The translations under genes and the position numbers were made by a program. Source: Egaibacter sp046050465 (GTDB lineage Bacteria > Pseudomonadota > Gammaproteobacteria > Burkholderiales > Burkholderiaceae_C). From it: 64,000 nt of DNA. Positions within the stretch are counted from its first letter, which is position 1. Each line of letters starts with the position of its first letter. Shown here piece by piece: positions 1 to 6,932 of this stretch. Location of the stretch: positions 1 to 64,000 of the forward strand of contig JBJOPS010000031.1 of the NCBI GenBank assembly GCA_046050465.1. Reading direction: 5' to 3'. Under the pieces are notes generated by a model. The model ran no database searches, was not told the origin of the DNA, and saw nothing but the letters and a program-made list of their open reading frames with translations.

Positions 1-1086
1 GTTAAAAACATCACTGAATACGGTGCATTCGTTGACCTCGGCGGTATCGATGGCTTGTTGCACATCACCGACATGGCATGGCGCCGTGTTCGCCACCCAT
101 CAGAAGTGGTCACAGCGGGTCAAGAAATCACGGCCAAAATTCTCAAATTTGACACTGAGAAAAACCGCGTTTCCTTGGGCCTCAAACAAATGGGTGATGA
201 CCCTTGGATGGGTGTCAACCGCCGTTACCCCCAAGGTACACGCATGTTCGGCAAGATCACCAACATTGCCGACTACGGCGCGTTTGTGGAACTGGAGCCA
301 GGCATCGAAGGCCTGGTCCACGTGTCCGAAATGGACTGGACCAACAAGAACGTTGCACCGTCGAAGATCGTTGCCCTGGGTGACGAAGTCGAAGTCATGG
401 TTCTGGAAATCGACGAAGACAAGCGTCGCATCTCCCTGGGCATGAAGCAGTGCAAGGCCAATCCATGGCAAGAGTTTGCTCAAAACACCAAGCGCGGCGA
501 TCGCGTGAAGGGCCCGATCAAATCAATCACCGACTTCGGCGTATTCGTGGGGCTGGCTGCCGGTATCGACGGCCTGGTACACCTGTCCGACCTGTCCTGG
601 AACGAAGCCGGCGAAACTGCTGTGCGCGAATTCAAGAAGGGCCAGGAAGTTGAGGCACTGGTGTTGGCTGTGGATGTGGACCGTGAACGCATTTCCCTGG
701 GCATCAAACAGCTCGATTCCGATCCTTTCACCACGTTCGTGTCGGTCAACGACAAGGGCCAGGTTGTGACCGGCAAGGTCAAAACTGTCGACGCCAAGGG
801 CGCCGAGATCGACCTGGGTGAAGACATCATCGGTTATCTGCGTGCGTCTGAGATCAGCCGTGACCGCGTGGAAGATGCGCGCAACGTGCTGAAAGAAGGC
901 GACGAAGTAACTGCGGTGGTGGTGAACGTGGATCGCAAGACCCGCAACATCCAGTTGTCCATCAAGGTCAAGGACGCAGCAGACCAGGGCGAGGCCATGG
1001 CTGCACTAAGCCAGCAGTCTGCCCGTGAAAATGCAGGTACCACCAGCCTGGGCGCCTTGTTGCGTGCCAAGCTCGATAACAACTGA
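1..1086 (+). CDS. rpsA: 30S ribosomal protein S1, 5' end outside the window
   Basis: Ribosomal protein S1 binds mRNA on the 30S subunit and helps initiate translation. The frame is open from base 1, so the gene starts upstream; about 361 residues are visible, compared with about 557 in full-length S1. Four S1-type OB-fold repeats can be read, each opening with a G-x-(V/I)-K/T pattern and an aromatic-glycine core: VKNITEYGAFVDL, GKITNIADYGAFVEL, GPIKSITDFGVFVGL, and a more divergent last repeat with GKVKTVDAKGAEIDL. They correspond to domains 3 to 6 of the six-domain protein. The gene is followed by a strong hairpin and then ihfB, the usual betaproteobacterial order. Identification is secure. 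Confidence 0.97.
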   Translation, partial: VKNITEYGAFVDLGGIDGLLHITDMAWRRVRHPSEVVTAGQEITAKILKFDTEKNRVSLGLKQMGDDPWMGVNRRYPQGTRMFGKITNIADYGAFVELEPGIEGLVHVSEMDWTNKNVAPSKIVALGDEVEVMVLEIDEDKRRISLGMKQCKANPWQEFAQNTKRGDRVKGPIKSITDFGVFVGLAAGIDGLVHLSDLSWNEAGETAVREFKKGQEVEALVLAVDVDRERISLGIKQLDSDPFTTFVSVNDKGQVVTGKVKTVDAKGAEIDLGEDIIGYLRASEISRDRVEDARNVLKEGDEVTAVVVNVDRKTRNIQLSIKVKDAADQGEAMAALSQQSARENAGTTSLGALLRAKLDNN

Positions 1087-1110
1087 TTGCTCGACTAACC
1101 AGTTGGAAAA

Positions 1111-1142
1111 AGCGACCGGCCGTGCCCTGCACGTCGGTCGCT
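1111..1142 (+). terminator. hairpin between rpsA and ihfB
   Basis: An inverted repeat with outer arms AGCGACCG and CGGTCGCT and inner arms CGTGC and GCACG around a CCT loop lies 25 bases after the rpsA stop. No T-run follows it on the plus strand, so it may attenuate rpsA read-through or stabilise the rpsA 3' end rather than act as a full intrinsic terminator. Confidence 0.55.
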
Positions 1143-1167
1143 TCTGATTCCAGGTGCCACATCTGCC

Positions 1168-1473
1168 ATGACACGATCAGACCTTGTTGAAGAACTGGCC
1201 AGCCGATTTGGTCAACTCACCCATCGCGACGCTGAATTTGCCGTCAAGGCAATTCTGGACGCCATGAACGATGCTCTGGTGCGAGGTCATCGCATCGAGA
1301 TTCGTGGTTTTGGAAGTTTCTCAGTCAACCGTCGGCCGCCCCGCATGGGTCGTAACCCACGCAATGGCGAAAGTGTTGCCATTCCTGAAAAGCGAGTGCC
1401 ACATTTCAAGCCCGGCAAGGCACTGCGAGAGTCTGTGGACAAGCGTACTGCTGAAATTGAGCGCAAAATGTAG
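1168..1473 (+). CDS. ihfB: integration host factor subunit beta
   Basis: IHF-beta pairs with IHF-alpha to bend DNA sharply in the nucleoid, acting in transcription, replication and site-specific recombination. The 101-residue product starts MTRSDLVEELASRF and has the HU/IHF fold, with the long beta-arm RRPPRMGRNPRNGE that carries the intercalating proline in the minor groove. Its length equals the family norm. It follows rpsA and precedes lapAB, as in most Beta- and Gammaproteobacteria. Function rests on family knowledge; the sequence match is clear. Confidence 0.95.
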   Translation: MTRSDLVEELASRFGQLTHRDAEFAVKAILDAMNDALVRGHRIEIRGFGSFSVNRRPPRMGRNPRNGESVAIPEKRVPHFKPGKALRESVDKRTAEIERKM

Positions 1474-1519
1474 CTGACCCGTTTGACTCGCTAAAATCTC
1501 CTGGTCATGGGGAATAAAA

Positions 1520-1819
1520 ATGAAACAGCTCGCATGGTTGCTTAAGTGGTTACTTAAAGCAGCCATTTTTTTTACCCTTTTTGCGTTTTCGCTAAACAAC
1601 CAGCAAGACGCAACAGTACACTTTTTCTTTGGCACCCAATGGCGTGCGCCTTTGGTATTGGTAGTTCTGGGAGCCTTTGCTGTCGGCTTGGCCATCGGTA
1701 TTGTAGGAATGGCGCCCAGATGGTGGACACACCGCCGTGCGGCCAGAATTTATCGCGAAGCGCTGAAAGACCATGCTCAGCCCCCTTCTTCGACCATATC
1801 GGCACATCATGGTTTTTGA
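1520..1819 (+). CDS. lapA: LapA-family (DUF1049) inner-membrane protein
   Basis: LapA is a small inner-membrane partner of LapB in controlling lipopolysaccharide assembly and LpxC turnover. The 99-residue protein has two hydrophobic segments (about residues 14-25 and 43-63) separated by a short periplasmic loop, and a basic cytoplasmic stretch WWTHRRAARIYREAL, as expected for DUF1049. Its 3' end overlaps the start of lapB by 11 bases, which indicates translational coupling. The gene symbol follows from family and neighbour; the exact role in this organism is inferred. Confidence 0.85.
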   Translation: MKQLAWLLKWLLKAAIFFTLFAFSLNNQQDATVHFFFGTQWRAPLVLVVLGAFAVGLAIGIVGMAPRWWTHRRAARIYREALKDHAQPPSSTISAHHGF

Positions 1820-2954
1820 TATTAGCTGGCTATTATTCGGTTTGCCCGTCGCCTTCATTCTGGGCTGGCTGGCCTCCCGCCTGGATTTGCGTCAACTACG
1901 AATAGAAAACAAGCAAGCACCTAAGGCCTACTTCAAAGGCCTGAATTTTCTTCTCAATGAGCAGCAAGACCAAGCGATAGATGCCTTCATAGAAGCCGTT
2001 CAATGTGATCCCGACACCTCGGAGCTTCACTTTGCACTGGGCAATCTTTTCCGGCGCCGTGGTGAATATGAACGCGCTGTGCGCGTTCATAAGCATCTGC
2101 TGTCTCGAGGTGACCTGGGCAAAACCGACCGTCATCGCGCACAATATGCGCTGGCCATGGACTATCTGAAAGCTGGCCTGCTGGATCGGGCTGAAGAAGC
2201 ACTGCTCAAATTGGAAGGCACCACGTTTGAGGTGCAAGCGCGCCTTGCCTTGCTGGCCAACTACGAACGTTCGCGCGACTGGATTCGTGCCGCCGAAATC
2301 GCACAAAAACTCGAAAATGCAGACCATGGCAGCTTCATCGCCCGTCTGGCCCACTACCTGTGTGAACAAGCCGCAGACAAGCAACCAGACATAGCGCAAG
2401 TGCTACTGCACCAAGCTATCAAAACTGCTCCTGCCACCCCTCGCCCATCGCTGGAACTGGCTCACCTGCTTCACACAACCGGGCAAGCCAAGGCAGCTCT
2501 GGACATACTGGAGCGTGCCGTAATGGCCTCACCTGCAGCACTGCCACTCATTGCGGGCCCACTGGTAGACATCGCCATCGCCACGCAGGAGGTTGACCGG
2601 ATTCTGGCACTCCTCAAAGTTGGTTATGCCCAAATACCATCCATAGATATCCTAAATGGCATCGTAGCGCTGGAAGCCGCCAGCCTAGCCCCCTCAGCCA
2701 CGGCAAGTGACTGGTACGTTCGCCACCTAGAGCGTGAGCCCTCTCTGGTTGCCGCTTCCAAATGGATTGCAGGTGAGAATCTCGAACATGATCAGTTTCA
2801 CCCCTTGGTACAACGTGCACTGGATCATGCTGTCAAACCATTGACCTGTTACCGCTGTGCAGCCTGCGGTTTTGAAGCTCGGCAACATTTCTGGCAATGT
2901 CCTGGCTGCCAGGCATGGGACAGCTACTCCGCTCGACGAGTGGAAGAGCTTTGA
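1809..2954 (+). CDS. lapB: lipopolysaccharide assembly protein LapB
   Basis: LapB (YciM) is an N-terminally anchored TPR protein that recruits FtsH to degrade LpxC and so balances LPS against phospholipid synthesis. The start at 1809 (MVFDISWLLFGLP) is preferred over an ATG at 1773, because it begins directly with the membrane anchor and gives 381 residues, close to the 389 of E. coli. After the anchor come a series of TPR-like helices and a C-terminal rubredoxin-type zinc ribbon, with CYRCAACGF and WQCPGCQAW supplying the metal cysteines. It overlaps lapA. Confidence 0.93.
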   Translation: MVFDISWLLFGLPVAFILGWLASRLDLRQLRIENKQAPKAYFKGLNFLLNEQQDQAIDAFIEAVQCDPDTSELHFALGNLFRRRGEYERAVRVHKHLLSRGDLGKTDRHRAQYALAMDYLKAGLLDRAEEALLKLEGTTFEVQARLALLANYERSRDWIRAAEIAQKLENADHGSFIARLAHYLCEQAADKQPDIAQVLLHQAIKTAPATPRPSLELAHLLHTTGQAKAALDILERAVMASPAALPLIAGPLVDIAIATQEVDRILALLKVGYAQIPSIDILNGIVALEAASLAPSATASDWYVRHLEREPSLVAASKWIAGENLEHDQFHPLVQRALDHAVKPLTCYRCAACGFEARQHFWQCPGCQAWDSYSARRVEEL

Positions 2955-3112
2955 GCCATGCAATGAGGTCGTAGCAAAGGGTTTTCCCTTGGTTATTCTT
3001 TATTCTTGTAGCCCACGTCAACCATCGTGCCAAACCGTTCGTTTAAGTGCTGGCCTAAGACCAAAGAAAAGTTCTGGGCTTTTGTCGATTTTTAACCTTT
3101 TGGAGTCTCCCC

Positions 3113-3562
3113 ATGTTGAAGAAAATTCTGGTCATCGCGACCATGCTGTACGCTACGGCCGCTTTCGCCGCAGTAGACGTTAACAAAGCCACAGCTGCCG
3201 AACTTGATGGCATCAAGGGAATTGGCCCTGGTATTTCCACGAAAATACTTGACGAACGCAAAAATGGCAATTTCAAAGACTGGAACGATTTTATCGAGCG
3301 CGTCAAAGGCATCGGTGAAGCCAATGCAGCCAAATTTTCTGCTGAAGGTGTAACCGTTGGCGGCGTCAGCTACAAAGGTGTGTCCGCCGCAAAAGCATCT
3401 GAGGTGGCTAAACCAGCTACTCCTGCAACCCCTGCTGCCAAGGCTGCTCCAAAAGCCGATGCAAAAATGAAGGCAGAGGAAGAAGCAAAGGTCAAAAAGA
3501 AAGTTGAACCTGCTGCCAAAGCAGACGCAACCAAGCCTGCCGCTAGCGCAGCCAAGAAGTAA
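3113..3562 (+). CDS. ComEA-like helix-hairpin-helix DNA-binding protein
   Basis: ComEA-type proteins bind double-stranded DNA in the periplasm during natural transformation. A Sec signal peptide (about residues 1-20, ending AAFA) is followed by VDVNKATAAELDGIKGIGP, the classic ComEA helix-hairpin-helix motif, and a second half-motif around VKGIGEANAAKF. The last 60 residues are an Ala/Lys/Pro-rich tail, probably unstructured and basic. The gene stands alone between lapB and crcB. The 149-residue length is larger than minimal one-domain ComEA proteins because of the tail. Participation in DNA uptake is inferred; a generic periplasmic DNA-binding role is also possible. Confidence 0.82.
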   Translation: MLKKILVIATMLYATAAFAAVDVNKATAAELDGIKGIGPGISTKILDERKNGNFKDWNDFIERVKGIGEANAAKFSAEGVTVGGVSYKGVSAAKASEVAKPATPATPAAKAAPKADAKMKAEEEAKVKKKVEPAAKADATKPAASAAKK

Positions 3563-3606
3563 TCTGGCATCCTCCGATTCAACAGGCCCTTTATGGTGAA
3601 GGCGCC

Positions 3607-3996
3607 GTGCGGGTGACCTCAGTCTTCGCCATTTCCATGGGCGCGGCCATTGGTGCCATTGTCCGCTGGCGCCTGGGGCTATGGTTGAGCCCCGGCGGGC
3701 TGATTCCGTGGGGCACACTGGCTGCCAACTTGATTGGTGGCTATCTGGTGGGCGTTTGTCTGGCCGTGTTTCAGTCGCTCCCTGCGTTGGACCCGATGTG
3801 GCGCTTGGCTCTGGTGACCGGATTTCTTGGTGCGCTCACTACGTTCTCCAGTTTCTCGGCTGAAGTGGTTGACATGTTGCAGCAGCAGCGCTACGCACTG
3901 GCGCTGGGCACGGCGGTTGTGCATTTGTTTGGCTCACTGCTGCTAACCATTGTTGGCATTAAGTCCGCTGCTATTTTCATAGCGATTCGCGCGTGA
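3607..3996 (+). CDS. crcB: fluoride channel CrcB/Fluc
   Basis: Fluc channels are dual-topology dimers that export toxic fluoride. The 129-residue product has four membrane helices and the diagnostic motifs GTLAANLIGGYLVG (with the conserved Asn) and TGFLGALTTFSSFSAE (Phe-box and Thr/Ser track). The GTG at 3607 is the longest start; GTG at 3613 is an alternative. The last dozen residues (IKSAAIFIAIRA) are encoded by a truncated copy of the dispersed hairpin repeat described at 3966, so the natural C-terminus has probably been replaced. No fluoride riboswitch was recognised upstream. Confidence 0.9.
   Translation: MRVTSVFAISMGAAIGAIVRWRLGLWLSPGGLIPWGTLAANLIGGYLVGVCLAVFQSLPALDPMWRLALVTGFLGALTTFSSFSAEVVDMLQQQRYALALGTAVVHLFGSLLLTIVGIKSAAIFIAIRA
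3966..3990 (+). repeat. dispersed hairpin repeat, copy 1 (truncated)
   Basis: The core GCTATTTTCATAGC is the hairpin half of the family also found at 4180, 6874, 13623, 15401, 23888 and 35989. This copy encodes the C-terminal residues of CrcB and supplies its stop codon region. Confidence 0.6.
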
Positions 3997-4179
3997 CAAA
4001 TGAGGAAATGCGCACACCCGGACCACGCAAGTGGAAATATGAAGTCACCAAAGAACACACCCGTCAATCCAACCACATATAAAGCCAGTGACTCCAGTGA
4101 AAATAGCCACCGCAACAACACATCAGGAGAAGGTTTTTTATTGTGAATAGACATAGCTTTGCACTTTTTCAATCACATT

Positions 4180-4238
4180 GATGCTACATTTTCGATAGCT
4201 ACTCACTCATATCCGACGAGGGCTAAGGCCCGATTTGT
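4180..4238 (+). repeat. dispersed hairpin repeat, copy 2
   Basis: This copy has the hairpin half GCTACATTTTCGATAGC followed by the family's right half with CGACGAGGGCTAAGGCC. It lies at the 3' end of the minus-strand gene fragment at 4207-4803 and encodes its last residues in the opposite orientation. Confidence 0.75.
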
Positions 4239-4803
4239 TCCTTAGTTTTCCCCGATCCCGGGCTGTACGCTGATGAACGCACGGCAGCTTTGTGGCCAGC
4301 GTAGCATCCAGCACCTCAAAGCCCAGCCGCAGCCCCTTGTCATCAATCACCAGCTCCACCTGATCCAGCAGGGCTTTGCCCTCGGTCTGCAGATACAGTC
4401 TCTGGTAGGTGCTGGCCTTCAGGCTGTCATAGGCGCTCTGGAAGAAGGGCAGTCTCTGGCCTTCGATGCTCACCGTGTAGTAGGTGTAGCCCACATAGCG
4501 GGCTTGAGCCGGGTCGTAGAAATAAGACGAGTTGGCCCGGGTGTAGCGTTCAATCACCGGCTGGGCGTTGAAGCGCTCCAGGATGCTCAGCTGGGCATAC
4601 AGGGCGGGCTGACTCTGCGCAAAGACCGAAATGGCCTGGCCCACGCTACTGGTGTACCAGCTGGAGGCGTTGGCCCAGGCGGCGATGACGGCGTCCACCT
4701 GGCTCTGGCGGGATGGGGCCGTGGTGGCGGCTTTGAAGGTGTTGAGGGTTTCTGACCAGGATGCCGTCGTCGCTCTTGGCCCATTGGCTAGGGTTTGCGG
4801 CAT
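4207..4803 (-). CDS. remnant of a large RTX-like exoprotein
   Basis: The 198-residue product (start ATG at 4803, preceded by AGAGGA) contains stretches typical of one region of very large RTX/hemolysin-type calcium-binding exoproteins: LSILERFNAQPVIERY, FFQSAYDSLKASTYQRLYLQ and LLDQVELVIDDKGLRLGFE. Those proteins are usually over 1000 residues, so this is probably a surviving fragment. Its last residues (RNKSGLSPRRI) come from the dispersed repeat at 4180, which shows that the original 3' part was lost by rearrangement. No signal peptide or calcium-binding nonapeptides remain. The family assignment is from memory of sequence style and is moderately certain. It is unlikely to be functional. 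Confidence 0.5.
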   Translation of the reverse strand: MPQTLANGPRATTASWSETLNTFKAATTAPSRQSQVDAVIAAWANASSWYTSSVGQAISVFAQSQPALYAQLSILERFNAQPVIERYTRANSSYFYDPAQARYVGYTYYTVSIEGQRLPFFQSAYDSLKASTYQRLYLQTEGKALLDQVELVIDDKGLRLGFEVLDATLATKLPCVHQRTARDRGKLRNKSGLSPRRI

Positions 4804-5100
4804 GTCGTTGTCCTCTGTGATGTTTGAATGTATGAAAACCAATATTTCAACGGGTTCGCTGCACCACCGCCAGATTTACGCCACTTTGCCTTGATCACGA
4901 GAGCTTCTCGCGGCTTCTTGCCCGCTCGCCCTGCTTGGCAGCGCCTTCTATCCGGTTCTTGTCCATCGGCACGCAGCTTCGCGCCACGCTTCCTCTGCAC
5001 GATCCGGTCGCCCTCTCGCAGTTGCGCTTGGCTTCGTTCGTCGTAATCAACTTACGGGGGGACTTGCACCTCCAAGAGTGCGCCCGTGCTGGGCGCACAA
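4804..5100. other. intergenic stretch with no recognised gene
   Basis: About 300 bases lie between the RTX-like fragment and the ilvC terminator. Small open frames exist on both strands but have no recognisable protein character. The region probably holds debris of the same rearrangement that truncated the exoprotein gene. No promoter or repeat is obvious. Confidence 0.4.
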
Positions 5101-5126
5101 GAAAAAGGGCCACTTGCGTGACCCTT
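5101..5126 (-). terminator. intrinsic terminator of ilvC
   Basis: Read on the minus strand, AGGGTCAC, a GCAA loop and GTGGCCCT form an 8-bp stem (one G-T pair) followed by TTTTTC, 18 bases after the ilvC stop. This is a canonical intrinsic terminator. Confidence 0.85.
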
Positions 5127-5143
5127 GAGCAGCGTCGCAAATG

Positions 5144-6160
5144 TCAGTTGCGGGTCTGGTCCACCAGCTTGTTCTTCGCAATCCAGGGCATCATGGCGCG
5201 CAGCTTGGCACCCACCACTTCAATCTGATGCTCGGAATTCAAACGGCGGCGGCTGATGAGTGTGGGCGCGCCGGCCTTGTTTTCCAGAATGAAGCTCTTG
5301 GCGTATTCACCGGTCTGGATGTCTTTGAGCACCTGCTTCATGACCTTCTTGGTCTCATCCGTTACGATGCGCGGGCCGGTGACGTACTCACCGTACTCGG
5401 CGTTGTTGGAGATCGAGTAGTTCATGTTGGCGATGCCGCCTTCATAAATCATGTCAACGATCAGCTTCAGCTCGTGCAGGCACTCAAAGTAGGCCATTTC
5501 AGGCGCGTAACCGGCTTCCACCAAAGTTTCGAAACCGGCTTTGATCAGCTCAACTGTGCCACCGCACAACACGGCCTGTTCGCCGAACAGATCGGTCTCG
5601 GTTTCTTCGCGGAAGTTGGTCTCGATGATGCCGGCCTTGCCGCCACCGTTGGCCATGGAGTACGACAGTGCCATTTGCAGGGACTTGCCGGACTTGTCCT
5701 GGTGCACAGCCACCAGGTGAGGCACGCCGCCGCCCTGGGCGTAGGTGCCGCGCACGGTGTGGCCAGGCGCTTTGGGGGCGACCATCCATACGTCCAGATC
5801 AGCACGTGGGTTGACCAGGCCGTAATGCACGTTGAAGCCGTGGGCAAACACCAGGGCAGCGCCCTGTTTGATGTTGGGCTCCACGTCGTTTTTGTAGACC
5901 ACGCCAATTTGCTCGTCAGGCAGCAAAATCATGACCACATCAGCGGCTTTGACGGCGTCAGCCACTTCAGCGACCTTCAGGCCAGCCTTCTCGACTTTTG
6001 ACCAGGACGCACCGCCCTTGCGCAGACCGACGATCACTTTCACGCCGCTGTCGTTCAGGTTTTGTGCATGAGCATGGCCCTGGCTGCCGTAGCCGATGAT
6101 GGCCACGGTTTTGCCTTTGATCAGGCTCAGATCACAATCTTTGTCGTAAAAAACTTTCAT
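5144..6160 (-). CDS. ilvC: ketol-acid reductoisomerase (NADP+)
   Basis: IlvC isomerises and reduces acetolactate or acetohydroxybutyrate, the second common step of valine and isoleucine synthesis. The 338-residue product is a class I (short) enzyme. It has a Rossmann motif GYGSQGHAHAQNL near residue 24, with Arg-47 and Ser-52 type NADPH-phosphate contacts in GLRKGGASW, and a C-terminal knotted domain carrying the Mg2+ ligands (around ETETDLFGEQ and YFECLHELKLI). It lies downstream of ilvB and ilvH on the same strand and ends at a clear terminator, so it is probably the last gene of an ilvBHC unit. Confidence 0.97.
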   Translation of the reverse strand: MKVFYDKDCDLSLIKGKTVAIIGYGSQGHAHAQNLNDSGVKVIVGLRKGGASWSKVEKAGLKVAEVADAVKAADVVMILLPDEQIGVVYKNDVEPNIKQGAALVFAHGFNVHYGLVNPRADLDVWMVAPKAPGHTVRGTYAQGGGVPHLVAVHQDKSGKSLQMALSYSMANGGGKAGIIETNFREETETDLFGEQAVLCGGTVELIKAGFETLVEAGYAPEMAYFECLHELKLIVDMIYEGGIANMNYSISNNAEYGEYVTGPRIVTDETKKVMKQVLKDIQTGEYAKSFILENKAGAPTLISRRRLNSEHQIEVVGAKLRAMMPWIAKNKLVDQTRN

Positions 6161-6190
6161 CTTCTTCTCCTAAATGGTTGCTGGCGAAAT

Positions 6191-6264
6191 GCCCTTCGAC
6201 AGGCTCAGGGCGAACGGTTAACGTTTATCGCCACTGCAAGTCCGTTCACGCCCCGCCTGTCGAA
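6191..6264. repeat. inverted pair of REP-like palindromes
   Basis: The unit at 6191-6217 contains GCCCT ... AGGGC arms around TTCGACAGGCTC and ends in GAACGG. A related unit in inverted orientation lies at 6242-6264 (CCGTTCACG ... CCTGTCGAA). Together they form a BIME-like structure in the ilvH-ilvC gap. Such CCTTCGACAGGCTCAGG elements are widespread in Proteobacteria. They may influence ilvHC mRNA stability. Confidence 0.65.
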
Positions 6265-6287
6265 AACGCGCGCACGGACGGTTCAAA

Positions 6288-6779
6288 TCACACTCTCAAA
6301 ATTCTTTCTCCGCGCCCGATGCCGCTGGACCCCGTGCGCACCGTTTCCAGAATCGCACCGCGCTCGATGGCTTCCAGAAATGCATCGTTTTTTGATTGGT
6401 CACCGGTCAATTCAATGGTGTAGCTTTTTTCGGTGACATCAATGATGCGGCCACGGAAAATATCCGCCATGCGCTTCATTTCCTCGCGCTCCTTGCCCAC
6501 GGCACGCACCTTCACCATCATCAGCTCGCGCTCGATGTAGGCGCCTTCGGTCAGATCAACCACCTTCACCACCTCAATCAGGCGATTCAGGTGTTTGGTG
6601 ATCTGCTCAATCACATCGTCAGAACCGGTGGTCTGGATGGTCATGCGCGAGAGGCTGGGGTCTTCGGTGGGCGCCACCGTCAGCGATTCAATGTTGTACC
6701 CACGGGCCGAGAAAAGGCCCACAACGCGGGAAAGAGCCCCGGGCTCGTTTTCCAGCAAGACGGCAATGATGTGTTTCAT
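6288..6779 (-). CDS. ilvH: acetolactate synthase small (regulatory) subunit
   Basis: IlvH activates the catalytic subunit and mediates valine feedback inhibition. The start at 6779 (MKHIIAVLLENEPGALSRVVG) is chosen over an upstream ATG at 6839, because it begins directly with the ACT domain and has AGAGGA in front of it. The 163-residue length matches the family. The N-terminal ACT domain spans roughly residues 4-78 and is followed by the ALS_ss C-terminal domain with GRIIDVTEKSYTIELTG. It sits between ilvB and ilvC on the same strand. Confidence 0.95.
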   Translation of the reverse strand: MKHIIAVLLENEPGALSRVVGLFSARGYNIESLTVAPTEDPSLSRMTIQTTGSDDVIEQITKHLNRLIEVVKVVDLTEGAYIERELMMVKVRAVGKEREEMKRMADIFRGRIIDVTEKSYTIELTGDQSKNDAFLEAIERGAILETVRTGSSGIGRGERILRV

Positions 6780-6873
6780 AAGAACAGATTCCTCTTTTCG
6801 CTGCCCTCCCCTGCACACGGTAATGTGCAGGCTTGGCAAACAATAGATTCATCAAAAAAAGTTAAGTTGATAA

Positions 6874-6932
6874 ATTGCTATATATTTTATAGCTATTCAC
6901 GCATATTCGACGGGGGCTAGAGACCAATTTGA
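6874..6932 (+). repeat. dispersed hairpin repeat, copy 3 (ilvB-ilvH gap)
   Basis: The perfect hairpin GCTATATATTTTATAGC is followed by CGCATATTCGACGGGGGCTAG and CCAATTTG. The copy ends exactly at the ilvB stop codon (6933-6935), so it lies in the transcribed spacer of the ilvBH message. Confidence 0.8.

Noticed and set aside
1268..1477. Second open frame overlapping ihfB on the same strand
   Set aside because: It is a shadow in another frame; the ihfB frame matches the family end to end.
4895..5140. Small open frames in the gap before ilvC
   Set aside because: There are frames on both strands with no conserved pattern; one runs through the ilvC terminator.
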